The translations under genes were made by a program, and so were the position numbers. The notes beneath the pieces were generated by a model. That model worked only from the letters and a program-made list of their open reading frames with translations. It did no database searches and was not told where the DNA came from. A stretch of DNA of 60,499 bases from positions 1-60,499 of the forward strand of contig CAYTOF010000004.1 in NCBI GenBank assembly GCA_964439435.1. Reading direction: 5' to 3'. The stretch is from CAYTOF01 sp964439435 (GTDB taxonomy: Bacteria > Bacillota > Clostridia > Oscillospirales > QAMX01). This document shows, piece by piece, positions 25,023-33,051 of the stretch (within the stretch, counting starts at the first letter, position 1; each line of letters starts with the position of its first letter).

Positions 25023-25096
25023 TGCGGAATTGTGTAACGGTAGCACGACAGACTCTGACTCTGTTTGTCTGGGTTCAAATCCTAGTTCCGCAGCCA
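25023..25096 (+). tRNA. tRNA-Gln (anticodon CTG)
   Basis: Cloverleaf by hand: acceptor TGCGGAA with TTCCGCA, D stem GTGT/GCAC, anticodon stem ACAGA/TCTGT around loop CTCTGAC (anticodon CTG, reads CAG), T arm CTGGG-TTCAAAT-CCTAG, discriminator G, encoded CCA. The T-A first acceptor pair and the anticodon both fit glutamine. Confidence 0.95.
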
Positions 25097-25110
25097 GCGA
25101 GAATTACCGC

Positions 25111-25153
25111 AAAAGAATTGCCCTTAGACTTAGTCTAAGGGCAATTCTTTTGG
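25111..25153 (+). terminator. tRNA-Gln terminator
   Basis: Twenty-base-pair perfect stem (25111-25130 with 25132-25151) with a one-base centre and T residues at the end. It is followed closely by the minus-strand cupin gene, so it may act in both directions. Confidence 0.85.
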
Positions 25154-25258
25154 AAAATAAAACTCCATATCTCTTTTGAGTAGCCTGACAAAAGTTCAAA
25201 AGCAAAACACAAAAATTTATGATATAGTCTATATGTGTTTAATAAGAAAAACAATTGC

Positions 25259-25606
25259 TCAATCGTAAATAATAAGAGCAATGAGCTCTAATGGCACGTT
25301 CCCGGAGCAAGCGATACCATGTCCTTGACCACTTTTGGTAATCAACACATCTCCGGCAGTAACAGTATAGTCATTGCCATTGTCATTAAAGATGCCACTC
25401 CCGCTTATGACAGTATAAATCTCAGTTTCTCCATGGTGCTCATGATACCCAACTGAGCAGTTAGGAGCGACGGTGATTTGTGCAAACAACCTTCCTTTTT
25501 CATTGAATTCATCTTTGTTTAAGAGGTGACGCAATAAAACTGTGCCGTCTCCGCCTCTCATATTTACATTTTTTACAATTTCACAGTTTTCTTTATACCT
25601 TATCAT
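25259..25606 (-). CDS. Cupin domain protein
   Basis: Single-domain cupin of 115 residues. Motif 1 is visible as GYHEHHGETEIYTVISGSG (histidines and glutamate for a metal), and motif 2 as GDVLITKSGQGHGI. Small stand-alone cupins often bind Fe, Mn or Zn and may be isomerases, dioxygenases or sugar-binding proteins; nothing here decides. AAAGGAG precedes the ATG. It is a lone gene between the tRNA-Gln terminator and the rpsO promoter region. Confidence 0.85.
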   Translation of the reverse strand: MIRYKENCEIVKNVNMRGGDGTVLLRHLLNKDEFNEKGRLFAQITVAPNCSVGYHEHHGETEIYTVISGSGIFNDNGNDYTVTAGDVLITKSGQGHGIACSGNVPLELIALIIYD

Positions 25607-25774
25607 AATAACTCCTTTTACAGATTTTGATTGTCCTTAAAAATCTGCATTGTTTTTTGTTCACACAGTTAATGATACCAAATAAACAAAGGATTATCAA
25701 GCGAACACTATAGTTGTTGGCATTATCTATCTCTGTGAACATAGTCAAAATTTTATTCTTCGAAGTTGTAGCTA

Positions 25775-25803
25775 TTTACAATATAGCGAATTTATGTTAT
25801 CAT
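25775..25803 (+). promoter_or_regulatory. rpsO promoter
   Basis: TTTACA (25775-25780), a 17-base spacer and TATCAT (25798-25803), each one base off consensus. It implies a leader of about 110 bases. Confidence 0.75.
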
Positions 25804-25839
25804 ATACATTGCGTGTCAATCTTTTTACTGAGACATGAG

Positions 25840-25886
25840 AGAAAGCCTCATTTGAGGGTATTTCACCCGCTCATTTCACGGTTTCT
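25840..25886 (+). promoter_or_regulatory. Structured rpsO leader, candidate S15 autoregulatory RNA
   Basis: An outer helix (25840-25847 with 25880-25886, one bulge) encloses an inner hairpin (25853-25859 with 25865-25873, one bulge). In many bacteria S15 represses its own mRNA through a structured leader; placement and structure fit that idea, but I cannot match a specific known class. Confidence 0.4.
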
Positions 25887-25922
25887 TAGACATACACGTA
25901 AAAATAATATAAAAGGTGAAAT

Positions 25923-26189
25923 ATGATCAAACGAGAGACAAAACAGGCCGTCATTGAGGCCAATCGAACACACCCCACTGATACGGGTTCACCGGAAGTG
26001 CAAATTGCAATTCTGACAACGCGTATAAATGAGTTGACTGCACATCTCAAGGCACATCCTAAGGACAACCATTCACGCCGAGGTCTCCTTCAGATGGTAG
26101 GAAATCGCCGTTCGTTGCTTGATTATCTCATGCATAAAGATGTTAATCGTTACAGGGCGATTATCGAGAAGCTTGAAATAAGAAAGTAA
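25923..26189 (+). CDS. rpsO: 30S ribosomal protein S15
   Basis: 88 residues, the normal S15 size. It contains the signature HPTDTGSPEVQIAILTTRI, HPKDNHSRRGLLQMVGNRR, and the C-terminal LLDYL and YRAIIEKLEIRK. S15 is a primary 16S rRNA binder and nucleates the small-subunit platform. It starts with AAAGGTGAAAT-ATG. The pnp gene follows about 200 bases downstream after a hairpin, the common rpsO-pnp pairing. Confidence 0.98.
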   Translation: MIKRETKQAVIEANRTHPTDTGSPEVQIAILTTRINELTAHLKAHPKDNHSRRGLLQMVGNRRSLLDYLMHKDVNRYRAIIEKLEIRK

Positions 26190-26193
26190 GAAA

Positions 26194-26235
26194 ATAAGCC
26201 GGTATGCGGTGTTATAAGCACGCATACTGGCTTAT
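26194..26235 (+). terminator. Stem-loop between rpsO and pnp
   Basis: Fifteen-base-pair stem with one G-T pair (26194-26208 with 26221-26235) and no T run, so either an inefficient terminator or an RNA-processing hairpin in the rpsO-pnp transcript. Confidence 0.6.
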
Positions 26236-26385
26236 AATCATAAATATGTTTTTCGGAGTACTTGCCCGACAGCAGTTGAAAGTACTGCTCTCTTAGCTAT
26301 GTCTCTCCCGAGGGAAGTAGTTTCAAATGCTATTGGGCATCTCCGAAAGAGATAAATTAGAAGTAAGAATAAATGGAGGATGCAA

Positions 26386-28540
26386 ATGATATTAAACAAA
26401 AGATTTGAAACAAGAACATTTGAAACAAAAATAGGAAACAGGACATTTACTGTTGAAACTGGTAGACTTGCAGAGTTGGCCAACGGATCATGTCTTATAA
26501 GATATGGAGATACGGTTGTACTTGTCAATGCTACCATGTCTGATAAGCCTAGAGAAGGGATAGACTTCTTCCCCTTAAGCGTTGACTATGAAGAAAAATT
26601 GTATGCGGTCGGTCATATTCCGGGTTCATGGCAACGCCGTGAAGGGAGACCAAGTGACAAAGCCATTCTCACATCACGCGTAATTGACAGGCCCATACGT
26701 CCACTGTTTCCTGAAGATATGAGAAATGACGTGGCTATATCATGTACTGTTTTGTCTGTGGAGCAAGACAATTCACCGGAAATATGTGCAATGATTGGGA
26801 CATCTATTGCTCTTTCAATCTCGGATATTCCTTGGGGAGGACCTTTAGCTGCCCTAAATATAGGATATATTGATGGAAAGTACATTGTAAATCCAAATGA
26901 AGAACAGAGACAGACAAGTGAATTAGCGTTGACAGTCGCCGCCTCAAATGAAAAAGTTGTTATGATAGAAGCCGGTGCAAATGAGGTTTCGGAAGAAATT
27001 GTATTTGATGCTATTATGCTTGCTCATCAAGAGATAAAACATATTTGTGCTTTTATTGAGGATATACAAGCACAAATTGGCAAGCCAAAGAGAAGTTACG
27101 AAAAGATAGAATTTCCAGAAGACTTGTACGTAAATATCAAAAATGATTTCACTGACGAAATGAAAAAAGCTATTGATACAGACGATAAGCAGATTAGAGA
27201 TGGCAATTTGCTGAAGTTAAAAGAACTCATCCTTTCAAAATACGGAGACGAACACCCTGATGCTCCATACGAAACAATTATATATCAGCTTGAAAAGTTT
27301 GTAGTTCGTCGTTGGCTGTTGGATGAAAAAAAGCGTGTCGACAGCAGAACAATGGACCAAATACGCCCATTATCTGCAGAAGTTGGATTATTGCCCAGAG
27401 TGCATGGATCCGGACTCTTCACCAGAGGGCAAACTCAAGTTTTGACTACATGCACATTGGGAACAGTTTCTGACTATCAAATATTAGATGGGATATCCAC
27501 AGAAGATACAAAGCGATTTCTACATCACTATAATTTTCCAAGTTACAGTGTCGGCGAAGCTAGACCATCACGTGGCCCGGGAAGACGCGAGATTGGACAT
27601 GGAGCTCTGGCAGAAAAAGCTTTAGAAGCAGTTATTCCCTCGGAAGCTGATTTTCCATATGCCATTAGACTTGTCTCAGAAGTTCTTTCTTCAAACGGTT
27701 CGACATCCCAAGGTGCAGTATGTGGTTCAACGCTTGCACTCATGGATGCAGGCGTGCCAATTAAATCAGCAGTTGCGGGCATCTCTTGCGGTCTCATCAC
27801 CGAAGATGATAAATGGATGGTTTTTCTGGACATACAGGGCATTGAAGATTTCTTTGGCGATATGGATTTCAAAGTTGCCGGTACCAAAAAGGGCATCACG
27901 GCAATCCAAATGGATCTGAAAATTGATGGATTAACGCCTGAGATAATCAAAGAGGCATTGAGACAAACCAAAGATGCTCGAATTAAGATTCTAGACGAGA
28001 TTATGCTCAAGGCAATTGCAGAACCACGACAAGAGCTATCACCATATGCGCCAAAAATGATTCAAATGCAAATTGATGTAGATAAAATTAGAGAAGTAAT
28101 CGGCAAAGGCGGCAGTGTCATTCAAAAAATTGTTGCAGACACAGGCGCAAAGATAGATATCGAAGACGATGGACGTGTCTTCATTTCATGTAATGATATA
28201 AATGCTTGCCGAGAAGCGCAAAATATTATAAACAGTATTGTTTTGGATCCGGAGCCCGGTCAAACATATTACGGTAAAGTGACGCGTATAATGGCTTTTG
28301 GTGCTTTTGTCGAAATAGCACCGGGAAAAGAAGGNNNNNNNNNNCTTTGGGTTCTTCGTCGAACTTGATAATACCGTAGAAGGATTGGTGCACATCTCTA
28401 AATTGGCGAATAGACGCGTTGAAAAAGTAGAAGATGTTTGTAATGTTGGGGATATGATTTGGGTAAAATTCATGGAAATTGACGAAAAAGGCCGGATCAA
28501 CCTCTCGAAAAAGGATGCAGAAATACCAGTAAATAACTAA
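26386..28540 (+). CDS. pnp: Polyribonucleotide nucleotidyltransferase (PNPase), interrupted by an assembly gap
   Basis: 3'-5' phosphorolytic RNase of the RNA degradation machinery. Seen: first RNase PH domain (IDFFPLSVDYEEKLYAVGHIPGS), second RNase PH domain (FLHHYNFPSYSVGEARPSRGPGRREIGHG), KH domain with IREVIGKGGSVIQKI, and an S1 domain. The continuous frame from 26386 reaches 28334 (S1 up to APGKEG), then ten N, then a different frame from 28346 to the TAA at 28538-28540 with EGLVHISKL and INLSKKDA, the PNPase end. The right side begins with an extra half S1 motif (FGFFVELDNTVEGL), so the join is chimeric. The start is the ATG at 26386; GGAGG abuts an ATG at 26380. Expected intact length is about 700 residues. 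Confidence 0.93.
28335..28344. other. Assembly gap (10 N) inside pnp
   Basis: Ten N joining two sequences that are out of phase and that partly repeat the same S1 segment; the stated gap length is evidently not real. Confidence 0.99.
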
Positions 28541-28586
28541 GCATACGCAATACCTTGGTTCATTGAATCTCAGCATAAAGAAAAAA

Positions 28587-28622
28587 GTGGAGCCTCGCCA
28601 CACATGCGACGAGGCTCCACTA
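28587..28622. terminator. Bidirectional terminator between pnp and the aldo/keto reductase gene
   Basis: Eleven-base-pair GC-rich stem (28587-28597 with 28610-28620). Six A residues on its left give a good T run for the minus strand; the plus-strand tail is poor. Confidence 0.8.
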
Positions 28623-28681
28623 ATCACAATGACGAACTTTCGTGAAATATTATTGAGGAACATAAACCAACCAGAGAAATG

Positions 28682-29506
28682 CTAATAGTTGTCAGGGTGG
28701 CTGCTTATACGATAATTTTGATTTAAGGCATCAATAAGAGCCATATCTTCATCGGATAAATTAAAGTCGAAAATATTGGAGTTTTCGATTATTCTGTCTT
28801 TGTTCACTGATTTGGGAATTGTGACAACACCGTGTTGCAAATCCCAACGTAAAACTACCTGTGCTACACTTTTACCATATTTTATTGCAATTGATTTAAT
28901 TGTTTCGTTGTCTAAAATCTGTCCTCTCATCAACGGACTCCACGCTGTTACAACAATTTGTAGCTTTTTGCAATAACTGAGCAATTCTTTTTCTGTTAGA
29001 AATGGATGAAACTCAATCTGGTTGACCATTGGCAAAATATTTGCAGTTTCTTGTAATGTTTTTAAATGGTGAATCAAAAAATTGCTTACTCCAATGGAAA
29101 GTGCTTGTTTCTTTTGATATATAAGTTCTAAAGCTCGCCAAGTATCTTGGAACTTTCCCTTTACAGCACGATGGATCAAATATAAGTCAACATAATCAAC
29201 CCCCAGCAAATCTAAGCTATCCTCAAACGCCAAAAGAGTGGGATTATAGCCTTGACGGTCATTAGCTACTTTAGTTGTTAAAAAGATTTGATCTCGTGGG
29301 ATTCCTGATGCCTTTATAGCTCTGCCTACACCGGATTCATTGCGGTACATACCGGCAGTGTCAATGCTTCTATAACCTACTTCGAGAGCCCAGAGCACCG
29401 CTCGTTCTACATCCTCACCATCCGGTATTTTAAAGGTTCCAAAACCCAAATATGGCATATTAATGCCGTTGCTAAGTTGTACAAATGAATTTATGTCTTT
29501 TAGCAT
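28682..29506 (-). CDS. Aldo/keto reductase
   Basis: NADPH-dependent carbonyl reductase of 274 residues, TIM barrel. The catalytic tetrad is complete: D49 (SIDTAGMY), Y54, K79 (TTKV) and H112 (LIHRA). Cofactor-binding residues are in the late segment TIPKSVNKDRIIEN. The family reduces aldehydes, ketones and keto-sugars; the sequence resembles the 2,5-diketo-gluconic acid reductase-like group common in Firmicutes. It is a single gene, divergent from the metallophosphoesterase, and ends at a terminator shared with pnp. The start has GAGAGGT upstream. Substrate unknown. Confidence 0.92.
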   Translation of the reverse strand: MLKDINSFVQLSNGINMPYLGFGTFKIPDGEDVERAVLWALEVGYRSIDTAGMYRNESGVGRAIKASGIPRDQIFLTTKVANDRQGYNPTLLAFEDSLDLLGVDYVDLYLIHRAVKGKFQDTWRALELIYQKKQALSIGVSNFLIHHLKTLQETANILPMVNQIEFHPFLTEKELLSYCKKLQIVVTAWSPLMRGQILDNETIKSIAIKYGKSVAQVVLRWDLQHGVVTIPKSVNKDRIIENSNIFDFNLSDEDMALIDALNQNYRISSHPDNY

Positions 29507-29582
29507 ATTTACCTCTCATAAAAATAATATAATTAATCGTTTGAATCTAGCATATAAATTATAGAACGGTGGTGGCGTTATT

Positions 29583-30586
29583 GTGTTATCTTATTCTTTA
29601 TCAAAGAAAAGACCTTTCGGGATACTACAATTAACCGATTTGCACTTGACGCATGGTATGAAAGAGGACATGGAAACCTTTGCTATGATTGGTGATTTGG
29701 TTGAATACGCAAACCCGGATCTGCTTGTTTTAACAGGAGATGTTTTCACAGATAACGATGACTTTCATCCTGATGAAATGAAGTTTGCTTGCTCGGAATT
29801 TGATAACTTTGGTATACCTTGGGCGATCGCAATGGGGAATCACGAGGGTAATTACCGCAATGGAAAGGGTGTTCGCGAAAAAAAGGCGAGTTTATACTAA
29901 GAAACAGTAAAAACGCAATTTTTGACCCGGGCCCGGAATCAATTTATGGAGTAGGAAATTATACAATAGGTATACATGATATGAATGGTCGATTGGTTTG
30001 GACTTTGTTTATTCTTGACAGCAACAATCGCGCTTATTACGTTGTTGAGGGAAAAGAAAAAACGTGTGAGGACCATATTCGACATGACCAGATTATGTGG
30101 TACAGACATACTTCCGATGCCATAAAAAATGCATATGGAGATATCCCGGCGCTTGCATTTTTTCATATTCCCATACCTGAATTTACCGATGCATGGCTAT
30201 TTGAACACTGTCTAGGTGATCGATTTGAGCATGTTACCTCGGCCACCGTTAATAGTGGCTTTTTTTCGGCGGCCTTGAAACAAGGTGACATTAAAGGTAT
30301 TTTTGTTGGACATGACCATACAAACAGCTATTCTGCAGATATATTTGGCATTAAGCTTGCATATGGGCGTTGTACAAGCTATCATTGTAATTTAGGAGAT
30401 TTTCCGCGAGGAGGGCGCATTATATTATTAAAGGATCAATCATTTGAAACATACAATCTTCTGCATATACGCCCAGAGAATAGGGTAGAGGAAAACATAG
30501 CTGTATATCGGCAAGTGGAAACTTTGTCTGCTCCTTATTTTAGCAGGTTCAATTTTTGCTTGCCTCTAAATAGAGGATCATTTTGA
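29583..30586 (+). pseudogene. Metallophosphoesterase, split by a -1 frameshift at a poly-A run
   Basis: Calcineurin-like phosphoesterase. The first frame (29583-29900) holds QLTDLHL, TGDVFTDNDD and GNHEGNY; the -1 frame continues from about 29879 with GEFILRNSKNAIFDPGPES and YGVGNY, then GHDHTNSYSADIFGIKLAYGR, ending at 30586. Together they make a complete protein of about 334 residues with all metal motifs. The break falls exactly in GA-A-AAA-AAG (seven A, 29878-29884): one extra A, or a -1 slip by the ribosome, restores the frame. A deletion or sequencing error in the homopolymer is the simplest reading. The GTG at 29583 is the apparent start, with a weak ribosome binding site. It overlaps the convergent GNAT gene by nine bases. 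Confidence 0.75.
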
Positions 30587-30877
30587 TGAGTTTTCTGGTA
30601 TATCAACCATGATTTCTCCGAAACGAGTTTTGTTTTTCTCCAACCAAGCTTTGGCATATGGACATGTGGCATAAATCTTAAAGTTGTTTGTCCTGAAGTA
30701 TTCAACGACAACTTCCATCATTTTTCCTGCGATTCCTTGTCCCCTATGATCCGGGCTTACATATGTGTGGTCGATGTCTACAACTCCACTTTCTAGCAGG
30801 TTATATGTTGTCTCTGCCATTAAGGTGTTGTTTGAGTCTAGACTGTATATGTGCCCATCTTCAAATGTCCATTTCAT
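30578..30877 (-). CDS. Small GNAT-type N-acetyltransferase
   Basis: 99-residue protein of the compact GCN5-related group. The acetyl-CoA loop is visible as VSPDHRGQGIAGKMM, preceded by VVDIDHTYV and followed by FKIYATCPYAKAWLEKN with the cysteine that is usual in these short members. Substrates of this group are mostly unknown. It has GGAGGG upstream. It ends inside the last codons of the convergent metallophosphoesterase gene, so transcription of the two could interfere. Confidence 0.85.
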   Translation of the reverse strand: MKWTFEDGHIYSLDSNNTLMAETTYNLLESGVVDIDHTYVSPDHRGQGIAGKMMEVVVEYFRTNNFKIYATCPYAKAWLEKNKTRFGEIMVDIPENSSK

Positions 30878-31016
30878 TTGATATCCCTCCCAAAATTACT
30901 TTATTAAAATTAGACACATGGTACTGTATGTACATTATAACATATAATCTTAATATTATCACTTTCAGACTCTGCAACCAAAGAAGTAGTCGAGAAACAA
31001 ACTTATACCTAAAGTG

Positions 31017-31049
31017 AGGCATTCTACGAAACTGCTATGTAGAATGCCT
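31017..31049. terminator. Stem-loop downstream of trmD
   Basis: Eleven-base-pair perfect stem (31017-31027 with 31039-31049) with an 11-base loop, 81 bases past the trmD stop on the minus strand; T run weak. Confidence 0.6.
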
Positions 31050-31129
31050 TGAATTTATAAACAATATACACAACCTCGCACGAAAGCAAATATTACAACA
31101 CATAAATCGGCTTTAAGACAAATATGACT

Positions 31130-31873
31130 TTATTTTATAACAGTATTGTCCTTCTCAAGAAGATCTAGTTCATCTTGACTCAATTTATATGCTTTAAAAA
31201 GATCAGGTCGACGTTGCTTTGTTATTTTGAGTTTCATGTGGTGTCTCCATTTTGCTATATTAGTATGATGTCCGGACAAGAGAACTTCCGGAACACGCAT
31301 ACCATGCCAAATTTCCGGCCTTGTGTAGTGAGGATACTCGAGCAGCCCAGACCAATGGCTTTCGTCTGTGTAGGAGCTTTCATCAGCCAACACACCCGGT
31401 AAAAGCCTGCCGACTGAGTCAATTATCGCCAAAGCAGGTATTTCACCACCTGTAAGAACATAGTCTCCTATCGAAATTTCCTGAGTTACACACTCATCAA
31501 TAAATCTCTCGTCTACTCCCTCATAGTGCCCGCAAACGATTATAAAACTATCTTTTATAGCCAAAGCTCTGGCAAATTGTTGTGAATAAACCTTGCCTCT
31601 TGCACTCATGAGAATGGTGTGTAATTTTTTTCCGCCATTTGAATCAATAACACTTTTCCAGCAATTGTATAATGGGTCTGCTTGCAGTACCATTCCAGAA
31701 CCGCCACCATAAGGATAGTCATCGACTTGGCACTGTTTATTTGTTGTATAATCCCTTATTTGCAGACATTTAACATTAAGTCTTCCGGATTTTATGGCTG
31801 ATGCAATAATGCTCTCTGAAATTACATTGTGAATCATATTTGGAAAAAGACTTAGTACATAAATTGTCAGCAT
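31130..31873 (-). CDS. trmD: tRNA (guanine-N1)-methyltransferase
   Basis: SPOUT-class methyltransferase of 247 residues that makes m1G37 in tRNA next to the anticodon and so prevents +1 frameshifting. Its trefoil-knot signatures are clear: DDYPYGGGSGMVLQ, VCGHYEGVDERFID and SIGDYVLTGGEIPALAI. The start codon overlaps the rimM stop by one base (TAATG), so translation is coupled. It is the last gene of the SRP/S16 operon here. The rplS gene that usually follows trmD in Firmicutes is absent. Confidence 0.97.
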   Translation of the reverse strand: MLTIYVLSLFPNMIHNVISESIIASAIKSGRLNVKCLQIRDYTTNKQCQVDDYPYGGGSGMVLQADPLYNCWKSVIDSNGGKKLHTILMSARGKVYSQQFARALAIKDSFIIVCGHYEGVDERFIDECVTQEISIGDYVLTGGEIPALAIIDSVGRLLPGVLADESSYTDESHWSGLLEYPHYTRPEIWHGMRVPEVLLSGHHTNIAKWRHHMKLKITKQRRPDLFKAYKLSQDELDLLEKDNTVIK

Positions 31874-32367
31874 TATATCATACCTTCTATACTATCAATT
31901 ACAATCAAACGGTTTTTTAAATCAATATTATTTATAAATCCGCCAGCAGTTGGAATAAGAATTTCCTTCTCTCCTTCTTTTACAAGGAAGATATTACCGG
32001 CAGGTTTTATAAGCACATCACTGAGAATTCCGATTGTTTTTTTTGTTCGGTTGTCGTATACACTAAACCCAATTATATCTGCGTTATAATATGTGTTCTG
32101 AGGTAATGGTACTTCCTCGCTATCAAACCACACAATTTTATTTATATAGGCACTTGCTTCAGAGACGGTATTGATGCTAGGCAGCGAAAACAGAAGCATA
32201 CCTTTGTGCACGCGTAAGTTATATGGTTCAGTAGTTTTACCATCAATATAAAAATATTTGAATTGAAGCAAAAACTCAGCATCATCGGCATAAGGATATA
32301 ATTTCAATTCCCCGCGATTTCCATGTGTTGTTACAATTTTTCCCGCTTCAAGAAGCTTTAAGGCCAT
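31873..32367 (-). CDS. rimM: 16S rRNA processing protein RimM
   Basis: 164 residues, a two-domain maturation factor for the 30S head that binds S19. The N-terminal RimM beta-barrel begins LEAGKIVTTHGNRGELKLYPY, the usual GxxGxxGEl pattern in slightly altered form, and the C-terminal PRC-barrel domain contains IGILSDVLIKPAGNIFLVKEGEKEILIP. It is placed between khpA and trmD, as in other Firmicutes. The gap to khpA is about 150 bases and contains no gene. Confidence 0.93.
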   Translation of the reverse strand: MALKLLEAGKIVTTHGNRGELKLYPYADDAEFLLQFKYFYIDGKTTEPYNLRVHKGMLLFSLPSINTVSEASAYINKIVWFDSEEVPLPQNTYYNADIIGFSVYDNRTKKTIGILSDVLIKPAGNIFLVKEGEKEILIPTAGGFINNIDLKNRLIVIDSIEGMI

Positions 32368-32524
32368 ATATTACACCCCTTACAATCAATAAGTTTACAC
32401 ATGATAAGGTCAGTGAACAAAAACAACTGTCTGCGGACATGATTTAAGTAATCCGCAGACAGTAAGTGCAATGTTTAAATCAATATTCGGAAATCAATGA
32501 AAATGCTTATAAGAAGAACAATAA

Positions 32525-32785
32525 TTATCCGACTATATCAAAGCTCGCACGTATTCCTGCGTGGGCAGCTGCCGATTTAAAAATGGCACGTATAGACTTG
32601 ACAATTCTACCTTGACGACCGATAACTTTACCCATGTCTTCAGGAGCTACTGTCAACTCGTATAGAAGTTCACCGTCTTTTTCGCTTTTAGCAATCTTTA
32701 TTTCGTCGGGCTTGCTAACAAGCTCTTTGACAATATGGTGGAGCAGATCATGCATTGATGTTTCTTTCTGAGTTAGATTTGTCAT
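32525..32785 (-). CDS. khpA: KH-domain RNA-binding protein KhpA (YlqC)
   Basis: Small KH protein with the GKVIGRQGRIVKSIR loop that contacts RNA. KhpA partners with KhpB (Jag) in many Firmicutes and influences cell division and elongation, by family knowledge. The frame gives 86 residues from the ATG at 32785, which immediately follows the rpsP stop. An ATG at 32755 gives a 76-residue protein beginning MHDLLHHIVKELVSKPDEI, closer to the usual length and N-terminus. Neither has a strong ribosome binding site, so the start is unresolved. Position between rpsP and rimM is standard. Confidence 0.92.
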   Translation of the reverse strand: MTNLTQKETSMHDLLHHIVKELVSKPDEIKIAKSEKDGELLYELTVAPEDMGKVIGRQGRIVKSIRAIFKSAAAHAGIRASFDIVG

Positions 32786-33025
32786 TTACAAAATACCTTC
32801 TTTTTTCAAAAGAGCTCTAACTGTGTCTGTTGGTTGGGCTCCATTTTTGATCCACTCTTTCACTTTTTCTCCATCAACTATAAACTCGGATGGATTTTTG
32901 AGAGGGTTGTATGTGCCCAGTTCTTCAATAAATCTGCCATCGCGGGGAAATCTAGAGTCCGCTACTACAATTCTGTAAAAAGGAGCCTTTTTAGCGCCCA
33001 TTCTACGCAGTCTAATCTTAACCAT
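32786..33025 (-). CDS. rpsP: 30S ribosomal protein S16
   Basis: 79 residues, canonical S16: MVKIRLRRMGAKKAPFYRIVVADSR, DGRFIEELGTYNPLK, and VKEWIKNGAQPTDTVRALLKK. It is needed for 30S assembly. The second of two adjacent ATGs is taken as start (family N-terminus MVKIRL); GAGGTG lies just upstream. It sits between ffh (26 bases) and khpA in the standard order. Confidence 0.98.
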   Translation of the reverse strand: MVKIRLRRMGAKKAPFYRIVVADSRFPRDGRFIEELGTYNPLKNPSEFIVDGEKVKEWIKNGAQPTDTVRALLKKEGIL

Positions 33026-33051
33026 CATTTCACCTCATTTAATAATTACAG

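Larger units (their letters stand above)
25607..25922. other. Intergenic region carrying the rpsO promoter and leader
   Basis: About 315 bases between the divergent cupin and rpsO genes. The first 165 bases are plain AT-rich sequence in which I see nothing beyond the expected cupin promoter area. The rest holds the rpsO promoter and a structured leader. Confidence 0.6.
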
